A stretch of DNA of 64,000 bases from SURF-21 sp964462595. GTDB taxonomy: Bacteria; Actinomycetota; Geothermincolia; Geothermincolales; RBG-13-55-18. Where the stretch lies: the NCBI GenBank assembly GCA_964462595.1, contig CAYWXM010000024.1:129438-193437 (forward strand), in the 5' to 3' direction. A program made the position numbers and the translations under genes. Positions 42,719-51,218 of this stretch are shown one piece after another. The notes beneath the pieces are model-generated. The model ran no database searches, was not told where the DNA came from, and saw only the letters and a program-made list of their open reading frames with translations. How positions within the stretch are numbered: position 1 is the first letter of the stretch; every line of letters begins with the position of its first letter.

Positions 42719-43699
42719 CTAGACCGTAGTGGCGGTGGCCTTTACGCCCGGCAAGTCCAGTTCCCACTTGCCGCAGCGTCCGCCCCAGCGAGCCAGGACT
42801 TCGCCGCCCACCATGATCTTCACGATCTCGCAGTTGTTTGAACAGCCGTTACAGTTGAAGCTGGAGGTGTGGTAATCGATCTCGGTGACCTCGAAGCCCT
42901 TGAAATTAGTGACGGGCGGATTGAGTTCCTTCGCCAGCAGGGCGGCGCCGATGGCCCCCATCACGCTGAAATGCTCGGGTATGATCACCTCGACCTTCAG
43001 AGCCTCCTCGAAGGCGCGCTTCATACCCACGTTGGCGGCCACTCCTCCCTGGAAGACTATGGGCGTTTCGAGCCTCTTCCCCTTGCCCAGGTTGTTGAGG
43101 TAGTTGCGCACCAGCGCTTCGCACAGGCCCAGGATAATGTTCTCCACGGGGTGGCCCACCTGCTGCTTGTGGATCATGTCCGACTCGGCGAAGACGGAGC
43201 AGCGGCCGGCGATCTGCACCCCGTTCTCGGCCTTCAGGGCGTAGTCGCCGAAGTCCTCGATGGGTATATCCAGGCGTGCGGCCTGGTGGTCCAGGAAGGA
43301 GCCGGTGCCTGCGGCGCAGACAGTGTTCATGGCGAAATCGACCACTATACCGTCGTGCAGGATGATGATCTTGGAGTCCTGCCCCCCTATCTCCAGCACC
43401 GTGCGCACTTCGGGCACCACGTGCAGGGCGGCCACGGCATGGGCGGTGATCTCGTTTTTGACTATGTCGGCGCCGACGATGATGCCGCTGAGATGGCGGG
43501 CGCTGCCGGTGGTTCCCGCTCCAAGCACCTCCACCGCGGGTGGGAGCTTGGACCCCAGTTCACGCAGGCCGTCCTGGACGGCACGTATGGGCTGTCCCAT
43601 GGTGCGCAGGTAAACGAATGCAGCCACCTCGCCGCTCTCTTCCAGCAGCACCAGGTTGGTGCTCACTGATCCCACGTCCACGCCGAGATAACCCCTCAA
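42719..43699 (-). CDS. 2-Hydroxyacyl-CoA dehydratase activase (HgdC/BadF/BcrA family)
   Basis: The 326-residue ASKHA ATPase uses ATP to drive a low-potential electron into the dehydratase or reductase. It has LGVDVGSVSTNLVLLE and VLEIGGQDSKIIIL (ATP sites), and Cys128 (NTVCAAGTGSF) and Cys167 (AGRCSVF), the pair that holds the bridging [4Fe-4S] in HgdC dimers. A C-terminal extension carries four more cysteines (283, 286, 290 and 309; FNCNGCSNNCE), seen in larger activases. Start is TTG at 43699 after AGGAGG. It is the last gene of the operon, after a 278-base gap. Confidence 0.92.
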   Translation of the reverse strand: MRGYLGVDVGSVSTNLVLLEESGEVAAFVYLRTMGQPIRAVQDGLRELGSKLPPAVEVLGAGTTGSARHLSGIIVGADIVKNEITAHAVAALHVVPEVRTVLEIGGQDSKIIILHDGIVVDFAMNTVCAAGTGSFLDHQAARLDIPIEDFGDYALKAENGVQIAGRCSVFAESDMIHKQQVGHPVENIILGLCEALVRNYLNNLGKGKRLETPIVFQGGVAANVGMKRAFEEALKVEVIIPEHFSVMGAIGAALLAKELNPPVTNFKGFEVTEIDYHTSSFNCNGCSNNCEIVKIMVGGEVLARWGGRCGKWELDLPGVKATATTV

Positions 43700-43847
43700 G
43701 ATATCCTCCTCGTTGTTGTGCGAGAGTTTCGATAACGCATTTTATCTTATGTCCCCGCATGATATTTATCAAACGATCACACGGTCCCGGCAGAGGTGGA
43801 ACAGGCCGAGTGGGGGAGGAGATGGCTTTCTTACACGGGGGGTTATC

Positions 43848-43976
43848 CACCCGCAGGGAGCGGGCGAGCTGCTGGCCTTCCAGCGCACCGCACAGCCCCG
43901 GCCGGCAATTGCAGATGGCGAAGAAACGTTCGCCGGCCGCGTCCTTGAACCAGGCGGCGGGTATGCTGCCCTGCTT
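43848..43976 (-). pseudogene. Possible fragment of an iron-sulfur protein gene
   Basis: In the gap between the dehydratase and activase, the minus strand reads IPAAWFKDAAGERFFAICNC and then RPGLCGALEGQQLARSLRV with gene-like codon use. The C-x-C...C pattern recalls 4Fe-4S proteins that accompany such enzymes. There is no start codon or ribosome-binding site, and the frame is broken off from the upstream gene. It is either a relic or chance. Confidence 0.3.
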
Positions 43977-43977
43977 C

Positions 43978-45423
43978 CTACTCTGCCGTACTTCCTTCCG
44001 CCGCCGACTTCTTCCCTTTCTTCGCGCGCCTGGGGGCGTTCTTTCTGGAGACCACGTGGTCTATGAACAGGTCGATCTCCTCCTGGATCATGCTGGTAGG
44101 CAGGTGCCTCTTGTCGAAGGCGTCGCCCATCAGCAGCAGCGTGGGCACCTTCAGCTCCTTCATCAGCTGTTTGCGGAAATACGATATAGCCCCCGCGGTA
44201 TGCTTACAGGCGTGATGCCCGCAGTAGATGCAGGCGTCCGCGTCAAGGTCCTGTATGGCGTACTTGATGTCCTCGACCCATTGTACGGAAATGGAGCTGG
44301 CCCCCATCTGCCTGGTCATGGGGAAATCGAAGGCGATCTGCGAGAGCCCGCGCAGCATGCTGTCCTTGGATGTCATATCCATCTCGGGGAAGTAATGGAT
44401 GGCGAGGACGTCCCCGAGGATGCTGATCCCCTTCTTCTCCATCCAGGTGAAAAACCCGGCGAAGTCGAAGAGGAAGTAGATGTAGCCCATGTACACGCGC
44501 GCCACCTCGCGCCCGCCGGTGAAATCTCCCCGGGCCAGCCTCTCCTTGGCCACCTCGACCATCCTCTGCATGACGTCCACCGCCTCCTGCCTGCCCCACA
44601 TCTGGGCCCTGGCCACCAGCAGGGTTATGTTGAACATGTTGGGAACCGGGCAGGGCTTGGCTTTTCTCAGCTCCCAGAGGTCGTAATAGGACCGCACGCA
44701 CTCGTAGGATTTCTCCATCACCGCACGCAGCCTGTCCTCCTTGAGTTCCTCGCCGGCCCATTCCTCTATATCCGCGATCAACCTCTTGAGGTACTCGAAA
44801 TAGAGCTCGCGCCCCCGCCTCGACTCGTCCACGGGCTTCTCCAGTATGAACTGGGGGATCCCCATGTAGTCGGAGGCGAAGGCGTGTATCTTAGCGTTGG
44901 GGTTGCAGCTCCCGGGGGAATTGGAGACGATGGCGTCCGGCTTGAGGCCGGGCCCCGCCAGCAGCGAGGCCACGGCTATGGTGTTGGCGGAACAGAGAGA
45001 GTCGGGGAGCCCCAGGCCCATGGCGAAGTCCCAGAAACGCTCGCCCTGGCCGGCGCAGATGTTGGTGATCAGGCCGCCCACGATCTCGGTGCAGACGGGG
45101 AACACGGTCTCGAAGCCCCAGAGGATCTCCGGCGGGAAGGTGAAGGGGATGAAGACCAGCTTCTTCCCCGAGGCTTGCGCCGACTGGGCCTCCCTGAGGA
45201 TCTCCATCAGCCTCTTGAACAGCAGTATCTCTACCTCCCGAGAGGATTCGAGCTCGAGCACGCCCAGGAAAGTGTTCTGCAGATCGGGAAAAGTGAAGTC
45301 CTTCGAGCCCTCGATCTCTTCGTCGCTGATCGTGTCGGGCAGCAGCGAGATCATGTCGAGTATGCCCAGGGCACGCTCGAAGCCGTTCTCGCCGTCCCTC
45401 ATCACGAACCCCTTGTCCATCAT
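43978..45423 (-). CDS. 2-Hydroxyacyl-CoA dehydratase/benzoyl-CoA reductase-type subunit (long)
   Basis: The 481-residue protein belongs to the HgdB/BcrC/FldC family of [4Fe-4S] subunits. Recognisable parts are SPGSCNPNAKIHAFASDYMG, a substrate/cluster region, and CIYCGHHACKHTAGAISYF with VPTLLLMGDAFDKRHLP, the usual C-terminal pattern. It is longer than typical subunits (~380-430) owing to a C-terminal Lys/Ala-rich tail and an N-terminal extension. Its ATG overlaps the stop of the upstream subunit gene (ATGA), so both are made in step as a heterodimer. Confidence 0.85.
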   Translation of the reverse strand: MMDKGFVMRDGENGFERALGILDMISLLPDTISDEEIEGSKDFTFPDLQNTFLGVLELESSREVEILLFKRLMEILREAQSAQASGKKLVFIPFTFPPEILWGFETVFPVCTEIVGGLITNICAGQGERFWDFAMGLGLPDSLCSANTIAVASLLAGPGLKPDAIVSNSPGSCNPNAKIHAFASDYMGIPQFILEKPVDESRRGRELYFEYLKRLIADIEEWAGEELKEDRLRAVMEKSYECVRSYYDLWELRKAKPCPVPNMFNITLLVARAQMWGRQEAVDVMQRMVEVAKERLARGDFTGGREVARVYMGYIYFLFDFAGFFTWMEKKGISILGDVLAIHYFPEMDMTSKDSMLRGLSQIAFDFPMTRQMGASSISVQWVEDIKYAIQDLDADACIYCGHHACKHTAGAISYFRKQLMKELKVPTLLLMGDAFDKRHLPTSMIQEEIDLFIDHVVSRKNAPRRAKKGKKSAAEGSTAE

Positions 45424-46547
45424 CTGACCTCACCCCCTATCCTCTCTATGAAGGCCTGCACCCTGGTCTTTATGCGGCCAAGGTCGGCCCTGGCGCTGTA
45501 CTCCTTTTCCAGGATCAGCACCGGTATTCCGACCTTCTCCAGGTCCCTGTGGATCAGGACGGCGTCCACGCCGTGCAGGTCGCAGAACTTATTGTAGAGG
45601 ACGATAGCCCCGTCAACCTTCGCCCTGCGGGCCGTCTCCATGATGAAATCCCTGCGCTTGTGGTACTCCGTGTACATGCGGGGACAGAAGAGATTGTCGA
45701 GATAGCTCGTGGCCAGGCGGTGTATGGGGGTTCCTTCCTCTTCGCGTACCTGGCAGAGGGCCCTGGTGCCGAAGCAGAGGGTGTCGGCAACCATCATGCC
45801 GCCGAGGTGCTCTATCTCCTCGAACCAGTCGATCTCGTCCGTGGCCGGGCCGCAGAGCATCAACCTCACCGCCGGCCGCTCTCCCTTGGTCCCCTTTCTC
45901 TCCGCTATGAAACTCGACAGCAGTTCGTTGTAGTCCTCGCTGCGCATGGAGGTTCCGGTGACCATCAGCGATATGGCCTCGCTCCCGCTGACCACCGGTT
46001 CGTCGAGTTCCCTCAACTCGCACAGTTCCCTCCACCTGGCCCTGGTCTCCTCCCTCGCTTCCATTGCCCGCTCCAGTTTCTCGTCGCTTATCTCGACGGA
46101 GAAATGCTCGGCCAGGTGATCCCTCAGCAGGTCGAGTTCCCCCTCGAAATAGGCCAGAGAGTCGTCGCGGAAGAAGTGGGGTATTTTCAGGTAGTGGAAG
46201 AAATCCGGGTTCACGTTGTGCTGCCAGTTCTCGTACATGGTCCGCATATGATCGCAGCCGTTGTTCTCCAGCAGACCGTCCAGGAAGTCGTAAGTGCCGT
46301 CCAGGCCCAGCTGCAGGCAGGAGCGGCAGAAAGAGCAGTTGAACAAGGACAACTCACCATCCGCGAGCTCCGTCTCCGTATGCCCCAGGGCTACTATGCG
46401 GAAGGGGAGGATCCCCGCCGCCTCGATCAACTCCACGGGCGTACCGGCGCAGCTGTAGCCCAATACCCTGCCGCCATCCTCCTTCCAGCGCTTGACGTAA
46501 TCGTTGAATATGGCAGTCGGTTTTTGAAGGCTCATGGCTGCTTTCAT
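45420..46547 (-). CDS. 2-Hydroxyacyl-CoA dehydratase/benzoyl-CoA reductase-type subunit
   Basis: The 375-residue protein (ATG 46547) is the second [4Fe-4S] subunit of the pair. It has GYSCAGTPVELIEAAGILPF with the conserved Cys, FNCSFCRSCLQLGLDG, and the diagnostic IVLYNKFCDLHGVDAV and LILEKEYSARADLGRIKTR that read as in HgdB/BcrB. Family members remove water from (R)-2-hydroxyacyl-CoA or reduce aromatic acyl-CoA by one-electron chemistry and are oxygen-sensitive. The start overlaps the upstream gene as ATGA. Which substrate is used cannot be decided. Confidence 0.9.
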   Translation of the reverse strand: MKAAMSLQKPTAIFNDYVKRWKEDGGRVLGYSCAGTPVELIEAAGILPFRIVALGHTETELADGELSLFNCSFCRSCLQLGLDGTYDFLDGLLENNGCDHMRTMYENWQHNVNPDFFHYLKIPHFFRDDSLAYFEGELDLLRDHLAEHFSVEISDEKLERAMEAREETRARWRELCELRELDEPVVSGSEAISLMVTGTSMRSEDYNELLSSFIAERKGTKGERPAVRLMLCGPATDEIDWFEEIEHLGGMMVADTLCFGTRALCQVREEEGTPIHRLATSYLDNLFCPRMYTEYHKRRDFIMETARRAKVDGAIVLYNKFCDLHGVDAVLIHRDLEKVGIPVLILEKEYSARADLGRIKTRVQAFIERIGGEVR

Positions 46548-47983
46548 GCCGGCCTCACCCCCCGTAATTTTCTCCGCCCCTTCCACGCGTTTCTTATGTA
46601 ATCCCTTGCCGTGACGCGGATGATGGAGAAAGCGGCCTTGAAGACGGCCCTTGCCATCTCCGGGTTGCGCGAGGCCGCCGCCGCGATACCTGAAGCCGTG
46701 CCCGCGGCCGCCTCGCCGAGGCGACGGGGGTCTATTTTCTTCAGGAAGCTGTCGACGGTTTCCTCCACCAAGAGCGGTTTCTCGCGCATCAGCAGGTTGT
46801 ACGAATCGAGGGCGCTGTTTATCGACTCACCGATAGCATCCGGTTTAAACTTCCCCCCCACTTCAATGGAGGATAGAGCTTTCTTGAGCACGGAGCCGTA
46901 AAGCCCCGGGCTCTCGCTGCCGAGCCGGCCTCCAAGGGTCACGAGCGCTTGGATGGCGCGGCCCAGCTCCGCGACCTCGAAATCCTGCGCGAGGTTTTCG
47001 GCCATGCCTTTTATCGTCTGCGGCGGGAGCGAGCCCGCTTTCTCCAGGACGTTGCTGGCAGCCCTGAGGTAAGAATTGGCAAGGGATATGAAGCTGTCGG
47101 TGGTCCACAGCGTCAGCTCCTCGCTTCTGAAAGCGGTGTCCGCGAAGGCGCTGACGAGGGCTTCTCCCTCCTCTCCGATGGCCGCTATGGTCTCCGCCAG
47201 GACCTGCGGCTCGATACCTGGAAGCAGTCCCTCTCCTATATGCGCGAACACGGAACGGGACTCCATGCTGCCGTTTCCGAGCAGGAGATTGCCGCGATGC
47301 AGCCCCACCACCAAACGGCCGGCGCCGTTGATGATCTGAGCCAGGTCTCCCCAATGCAGGTCCTTGAGTATCTTGAATACGGCATAGGCCATAGCCTCGT
47401 TGGCCAGGTTAAGGCCCTCGAGGGTCTCTTTCAGCAATCGCAGGATGTCGTTGATCGTGGGTGCGAGGATGCTGAAAAGGTTCAAGAGGGCTATGGGCAT
47501 TTTTTCCATTAAGCCGATCTCTTCTCGCAGAAAGCCGATGCGATCCCGTGCGCGGTACATGATCGACTTCCTTAACTGCCCGAAGTCAAGGGTCTCCATC
47601 GCGCTGGCCGTTATACTCATCTTTCCGCTTGAATATAACTCCGGGTCCCTTTCGTAAAGCCGGATAACCAGTCGGTTATAAGCGTTCATCGCTTCGCCTA
47701 TGGCTTTGCCGTCGATCTGCGCCATAACCTGCGAGAGCAGCTCGGCGCTTTTCTCCTCGGGCATGCTCTCCAGGGACGCCGCAAGGTCTTTGACCCCCTC
47801 GGCGAACGCGGCGATGAGGCGGGGGATGGACCTCAGCAACAACTCGGAGAACTCCCCATCCTCTCGGAACAACTCACCTGCCAGCTCCCGGGGATCGCTG
47901 GCGTTGACCCCCTGCAGCAGACGTGAAACGTTGTCCCTTACCTGCTCGGCCGTTAGAGGAGCGCCCCCCCTTTGCGCATCCAT
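46544..47983 (-). CDS. Large all-helical protein with two copies of an unknown module
   Basis: The 479-residue protein (ATG 47983, GAGGTG upstream) is predicted almost wholly alpha-helical and has no recognised family. Residues ~45-140 (LASLESMPEEKSAELLSQV, QIDGKAIGEAMNAYNRLVIR) repeat at ~285-375 (KAGSLPPQTIKGMAENLAQD, ELGRAIQALVTLGGRLG) and match the two smaller proteins encoded upstream. A basic stretch ends the protein (KGRRKLRGVRP). Its stop overlaps the dehydratase start, tying its expression to the enzyme. A scaffold or substrate-channel role is guesswork. Confidence 0.75.
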   Translation of the reverse strand: MDAQRGGAPLTAEQVRDNVSRLLQGVNASDPRELAGELFREDGEFSELLLRSIPRLIAAFAEGVKDLAASLESMPEEKSAELLSQVMAQIDGKAIGEAMNAYNRLVIRLYERDPELYSSGKMSITASAMETLDFGQLRKSIMYRARDRIGFLREEIGLMEKMPIALLNLFSILAPTINDILRLLKETLEGLNLANEAMAYAVFKILKDLHWGDLAQIINGAGRLVVGLHRGNLLLGNGSMESRSVFAHIGEGLLPGIEPQVLAETIAAIGEEGEALVSAFADTAFRSEELTLWTTDSFISLANSYLRAASNVLEKAGSLPPQTIKGMAENLAQDFEVAELGRAIQALVTLGGRLGSESPGLYGSVLKKALSSIEVGGKFKPDAIGESINSALDSYNLLMREKPLLVEETVDSFLKKIDPRRLGEAAAGTASGIAAAASRNPEMARAVFKAAFSIIRVTARDYIRNAWKGRRKLRGVRPA

Positions 47984-47996
47984 CGATATCACCTCT

Positions 47997-48446
47997 CTAT
48001 CCCTCGCGCCCCGCGGCGCTGATCTCCCTGCTGAATAACCCCGCCTTCCAGGGGATGGCCCGTGCCAGCAGCACTATGTAGAGCACGAAAAACCAGAAAA
48101 TGAAGTGCATGCCCCAGGAGGAGGGGTCCTTTTTACGCCAGAGATTGGCGATGAGCGCGCAGGTAGCGGTCTTGTACATGATCTGGGCGTAGAGAACGGG
48201 CAGGACATCCTCGTGCCTGGACTCGTCCGCGAGCGCGGCCGCCGAGAGCGCGCCCACGGACATCACGATGGATCCGTAGATGCCCATCATCACCGGGTCG
48301 TTGTAGGGCCACTTAAGCACCTTGCGGGTGAATCTCTGCGCGAAGACCATGGGGGGTCCCATGCTGAAACACATCGTGGCGTTGTACTTGTACATGAACC
48401 TCTGCCAGCGTTTCTTCTCCTCCAGGTAACTCGCGTTTGAAGTCAA
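47997..48446 (-). CDS. Small membrane protein in the dehydratase operon
   Basis: The 149-residue protein starts at TTG 48446 after GGAGGTGCGCC. It has a basic N-terminus (YLEEKKRWQRFMYKYN), two or three hydrophobic helices (GIYGSIVMSVGALSAAALA, MHFIFWFFVLYIVLLARAI) and no recognised family. It sits between two of the helical-protein genes, 13 bases before the larger one, and could anchor the complex at the membrane. Confidence 0.65.
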   Translation of the reverse strand: MTSNASYLEEKKRWQRFMYKYNATMCFSMGPPMVFAQRFTRKVLKWPYNDPVMMGIYGSIVMSVGALSAAALADESRHEDVLPVLYAQIMYKTATCALIANLWRKKDPSSWGMHFIFWFFVLYIVLLARAIPWKAGLFSREISAAGREG

Positions 48447-48492
48447 GGCGCACCTCCGTTGGTCTTTTTATCCTGCCCCGGGCCGACTATGG

Positions 48493-49173
48493 TCAATACC
48501 CCCGCGCTTTCCTGATCACGATTCGCAGTACCAGCAGTCCCGCGAACCCCGCAGCCGCGGCCAGTGCCGCCCTGGGCGCTTTGCCTCCGCCTTCTTTCCC
48601 GGGCCGCGCGGCCGTTACCGCCAGCAGGCCGATGCGCCGCATTGACCTGGCCAGGGCCGCAGTATCCAGCGCTTTGATGTCCCTGGACATGGAGCGGGCG
48701 ATGTCCGCGCGGTTTTCGTCGAGCTTTGCCGTGAGCCGGTCCAGGCCGGCCAGGGCGTTGTTCAGGGCGCCGATCGCCGCCGCTCTCATCTCCTCGGGTG
48801 TCTTGCCCTCTCCTACAATTAGCCGCCTGATCAGCTGCCCGTAGACCTCCGGGAACTGCCCCAGCCTTTCCAGGTCGATGCCCGCCCCGACCTGGCCCAG
48901 GATATCCTTCATCAGGGGCTCGGGCAGGCCGTTGAGCTGCCTCCCCAGCTCCAGCAGGAGCTCCAGCAGCCAGTTGACGGCGTCAGGCAGGACGCCGAAA
49001 AGGCTCATGGATATTCCCGGGTCACCCCACAACAGGGTTTTCATGAGGCCCGGCGCGGCCTCCGGCCTGATGTCTTTCATCTGCATCAGGACCAGTTCCT
49101 TCAGGGCGGGCGTGGCCATCACCTCGCGCAGTACGCGCTCCGAGAGGCCGGGAACAGCATTGTTCTTTTCCAT
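48493..49173 (-). CDS. Helical protein B of the dehydratase operon
   Basis: The 226-residue protein (ATG 49173, GGGAG eight bases before) contains the shared module: LMKTLLWGDPGISMSLFGVL, LNGLPEPLMKDILGQVGAGI and YGQLIRRLIVG. It ends with a membrane helix (AAGFAGLLVLRIVIRKARGY), so it may be tail-anchored. It is a clear paralog of the next gene upstream (49187-49924), with aligned DPG, LP, GxQ/NxQ and AGID positions. No known family was recognised. Confidence 0.7.
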   Translation of the reverse strand: MEKNNAVPGLSERVLREVMATPALKELVLMQMKDIRPEAAPGLMKTLLWGDPGISMSLFGVLPDAVNWLLELLLELGRQLNGLPEPLMKDILGQVGAGIDLERLGQFPEVYGQLIRRLIVGEGKTPEEMRAAAIGALNNALAGLDRLTAKLDENRADIARSMSRDIKALDTAALARSMRRIGLLAVTAARPGKEGGGKAPRAALAAAAGFAGLLVLRIVIRKARGY

Positions 49174-49186
49174 GCCCATCACTCCC

Positions 49187-49924
49187 TCACTCTTTCCCGG
49201 ATTTCTTGGGCCCGGCGGGTTTCTTGGCCGTCGCACTCTTCTTCGCGGGCTTCTTCGCGGCGGTTGCGCCCTTGCCCCCAGGTGCCTGCAGCGCCGGCCC
49301 CAGCAATGGCATCAGGACGTTTTTCCCGAAATCGGGGTTTTCCCGTATGGCTTTGCCTGCAGCCTGTATGAAGGCATGGGTGGCGGAGCTCTTGTCTCCG
49401 GCTCTCTCGGCCACCCCCGCTATCCATGCCTCCAGGTGGCCGGTGAGCGCCTCTTTGCCTGCCGCCTCGGTATAAGCGCGCCCGAAGTCGTTCCCCAGTT
49501 CGGAGAGGCGCACGGCAAGCCCGCTGTCCTTTTCGGACAACTCCAAGGACAACACCATGCCCATCAGGCCTCCGGCCGCCTCTCCCGCCGCGGCGCCGTC
49601 GATGCCCGCGAAGATCCTGTTCAGGAAATCCTGCAGCAGCAGGTGAGGCATGGCGTTCATCTGGTTCGCCATTTCGGCCAGGGCCTCGCTCGCCACGTTG
49701 ATGAGGGCGGGCAGGCTCCCCATTATGGAGAGCAAAAGGCCCGGGTCCTGCCAGAAGAGGGTGCGCACCAGGCTCCTGGCTGATGGGGGGTCCAAGGCGT
49801 TCAGGATGGTAATGATCGTCTCCTTGAACTTGGGAGTGCGTATCAACTCGCGCAGGATGCGGTCCGCGGCGTCCACCAGTCCCTTGGTCTGGATCAACGC
49901 CTGGATATCCGTCTCCGTGGTCAT
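49187..49924 (-). CDS. Helical protein A of the dehydratase operon, with Lys/Ala/Pro tail
   Basis: The 245-residue protein (ATG 49924, GAGGTG upstream) has the shared module LVRTLFWQDPGLLLSIMGSL, MNAMPHLLLQDFLNRIFAGI, then more helices. The C-terminus is a low-complexity KKPAKKSATAKKPAGPKKSG tail like those of histone-like proteins, suggesting binding to nucleic acid, polyphosphate, membrane or an acidic protein. It starts 10 bases after the second acyl-CoA dehydrogenase gene. Confidence 0.7.
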   Translation of the reverse strand: MTTETDIQALIQTKGLVDAADRILRELIRTPKFKETIITILNALDPPSARSLVRTLFWQDPGLLLSIMGSLPALINVASEALAEMANQMNAMPHLLLQDFLNRIFAGIDGAAAGEAAGGLMGMVLSLELSEKDSGLAVRLSELGNDFGRAYTEAAGKEALTGHLEAWIAGVAERAGDKSSATHAFIQAAGKAIRENPDFGKNVLMPLLGPALQAPGGKGATAAKKPAKKSATAKKPAGPKKSGKE

Positions 49925-49934
49925 CTTCACCACC

Positions 49935-51206
49935 TCACAGGGTTTCGCATTCGTAGAACCAGCGGGCTACTTCCATCTGGCTGAGCTGCTTTCCGCCCAG
50001 CCAGAGCTGCACCATCTTTATGTCACGCCAGTGCTTCTCGACGTCCCAATCGCGGTCGGATCCGAAGGACTCCATCAGGTTCATCACTTTGCCCACCGCG
50101 TCCAGGGTGCGGTCGGCGGCGAAGTAACGGTGGGCGCGAGCCTTGGCCACTACCTCGCTGCTCCAGCGGGGACCGTAGATGTCCGAGCGGTCGCACATGC
50201 GGGCGCACTGGTAACCGAGTATCCTTACCGCCTCTATGGTGGTGGCGAAATCGGCCAGCACCCCGGCCACGGCGTCGTTTTCCTTGAGCGGGCGTCCATG
50301 GTAGGTCTTGCGGCTCGTGAAATCGAGCAGCTTTTCGTAGATGTTGAGCATCACGCCCACGGCGAAGGCGATACTTCCCATGTTGCCCAGTGAGATGACC
50401 TCGCCGTAGTATCTGGCGTCGTCACCGGGCCCGCAGGCGCGGTACCACAGGGGCACGCGCACGTTCTCGAACCAGGTGTCCCCGTTCTTGTCCGCGGCCA
50501 TGCCCGCCTTTTCGTAGGCGGTACCCTGGGTTACGCCGGGCAGGTCGCAGGGTACGAATATGCAGGCGATGTCGTTGGGGTCCGTGGAGCCGGGGTTGGT
50601 GGTGGCGACCACTAGCATGAGGTCGGCCACCCCGCCGGTGTTGGTCGGCCAGAGCTTGTGACCGTTGATCACCCACTCGTCGCCGTCACGCACTGCGGTG
50701 GTCTGGATGGTGCTGCCCTTCATGACGTCTATGTTCTCTATGTCCGCACCTCCCTGCGGCTCGGTCATGGCCATGCAGGAAAAGACGGCATCCTTGGTTT
50801 CGGTGAACATGGGAGCGAACTCCTGGCAGAGCCTGTAGTTCACGTGGGGCTCGCAGCATATCATCACCAGGGGCCAGAACACGACCCCGAAGGCCACCGC
50901 CATGCCGGAGTCGGCGCGCGCGATCTCCTCGAACATGCGGAAACTGGCCACGGAGAGGTAATCGGAATGGCCGAGACCCCACCCTCCCAGGTCCTCGGGG
51001 AAGAGGATGCGCTGGATGCCGTACTCGCCCAGCAGCTTCTTGAAAGGCGGCAGGATCAGTTCGTGCTCCAAATAGTCCTCGTCGAACTCGCGGCGGTAGG
51101 GCATGACCTCCTTTTCCACCCAGGTCCTTATGATCTCCCCCACCTGCTCGCCCAGGGGAGTGAGGTACTCCAGGGGGCGGCTGAAATCATCGATAGTTCT
51201 CATCAT
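49935..51206 (-). CDS. Acyl-CoA dehydrogenase-like flavoprotein 2
   Basis: The 423-residue protein has the acyl-CoA dehydrogenase fold: helical N-domain with EDLGGWGLGHSDYL, beta domain with CMAMTEPQGGADIEN and INGHKLWPTNTGGVADLMLV, and a helical C-domain. Where most family members have the base glutamate in YEGT-IQ, this one reads VQLWLGGKQLSQMEVARWFY. It may therefore use another base, a different reaction, or be a structural partner. It is 12 bases downstream of its paralog. ATG 51206 is chosen over GTG 51212. Confidence 0.85.
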   Translation of the reverse strand: MMRTIDDFSRPLEYLTPLGEQVGEIIRTWVEKEVMPYRREFDEDYLEHELILPPFKKLLGEYGIQRILFPEDLGGWGLGHSDYLSVASFRMFEEIARADSGMAVAFGVVFWPLVMICCEPHVNYRLCQEFAPMFTETKDAVFSCMAMTEPQGGADIENIDVMKGSTIQTTAVRDGDEWVINGHKLWPTNTGGVADLMLVVATTNPGSTDPNDIACIFVPCDLPGVTQGTAYEKAGMAADKNGDTWFENVRVPLWYRACGPGDDARYYGEVISLGNMGSIAFAVGVMLNIYEKLLDFTSRKTYHGRPLKENDAVAGVLADFATTIEAVRILGYQCARMCDRSDIYGPRWSSEVVAKARAHRYFAADRTLDAVGKVMNLMESFGSDRDWDVEKHWRDIKMVQLWLGGKQLSQMEVARWFYECETL

Positions 51207-51218
51207 GATCACCGTTCC

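Noticed and set aside
43540..45597. 685-codon plus-strand frame opposite the dehydratase genes
   Set aside because: Runs across two supported genes on the other strand; low-complexity composition and no domain.
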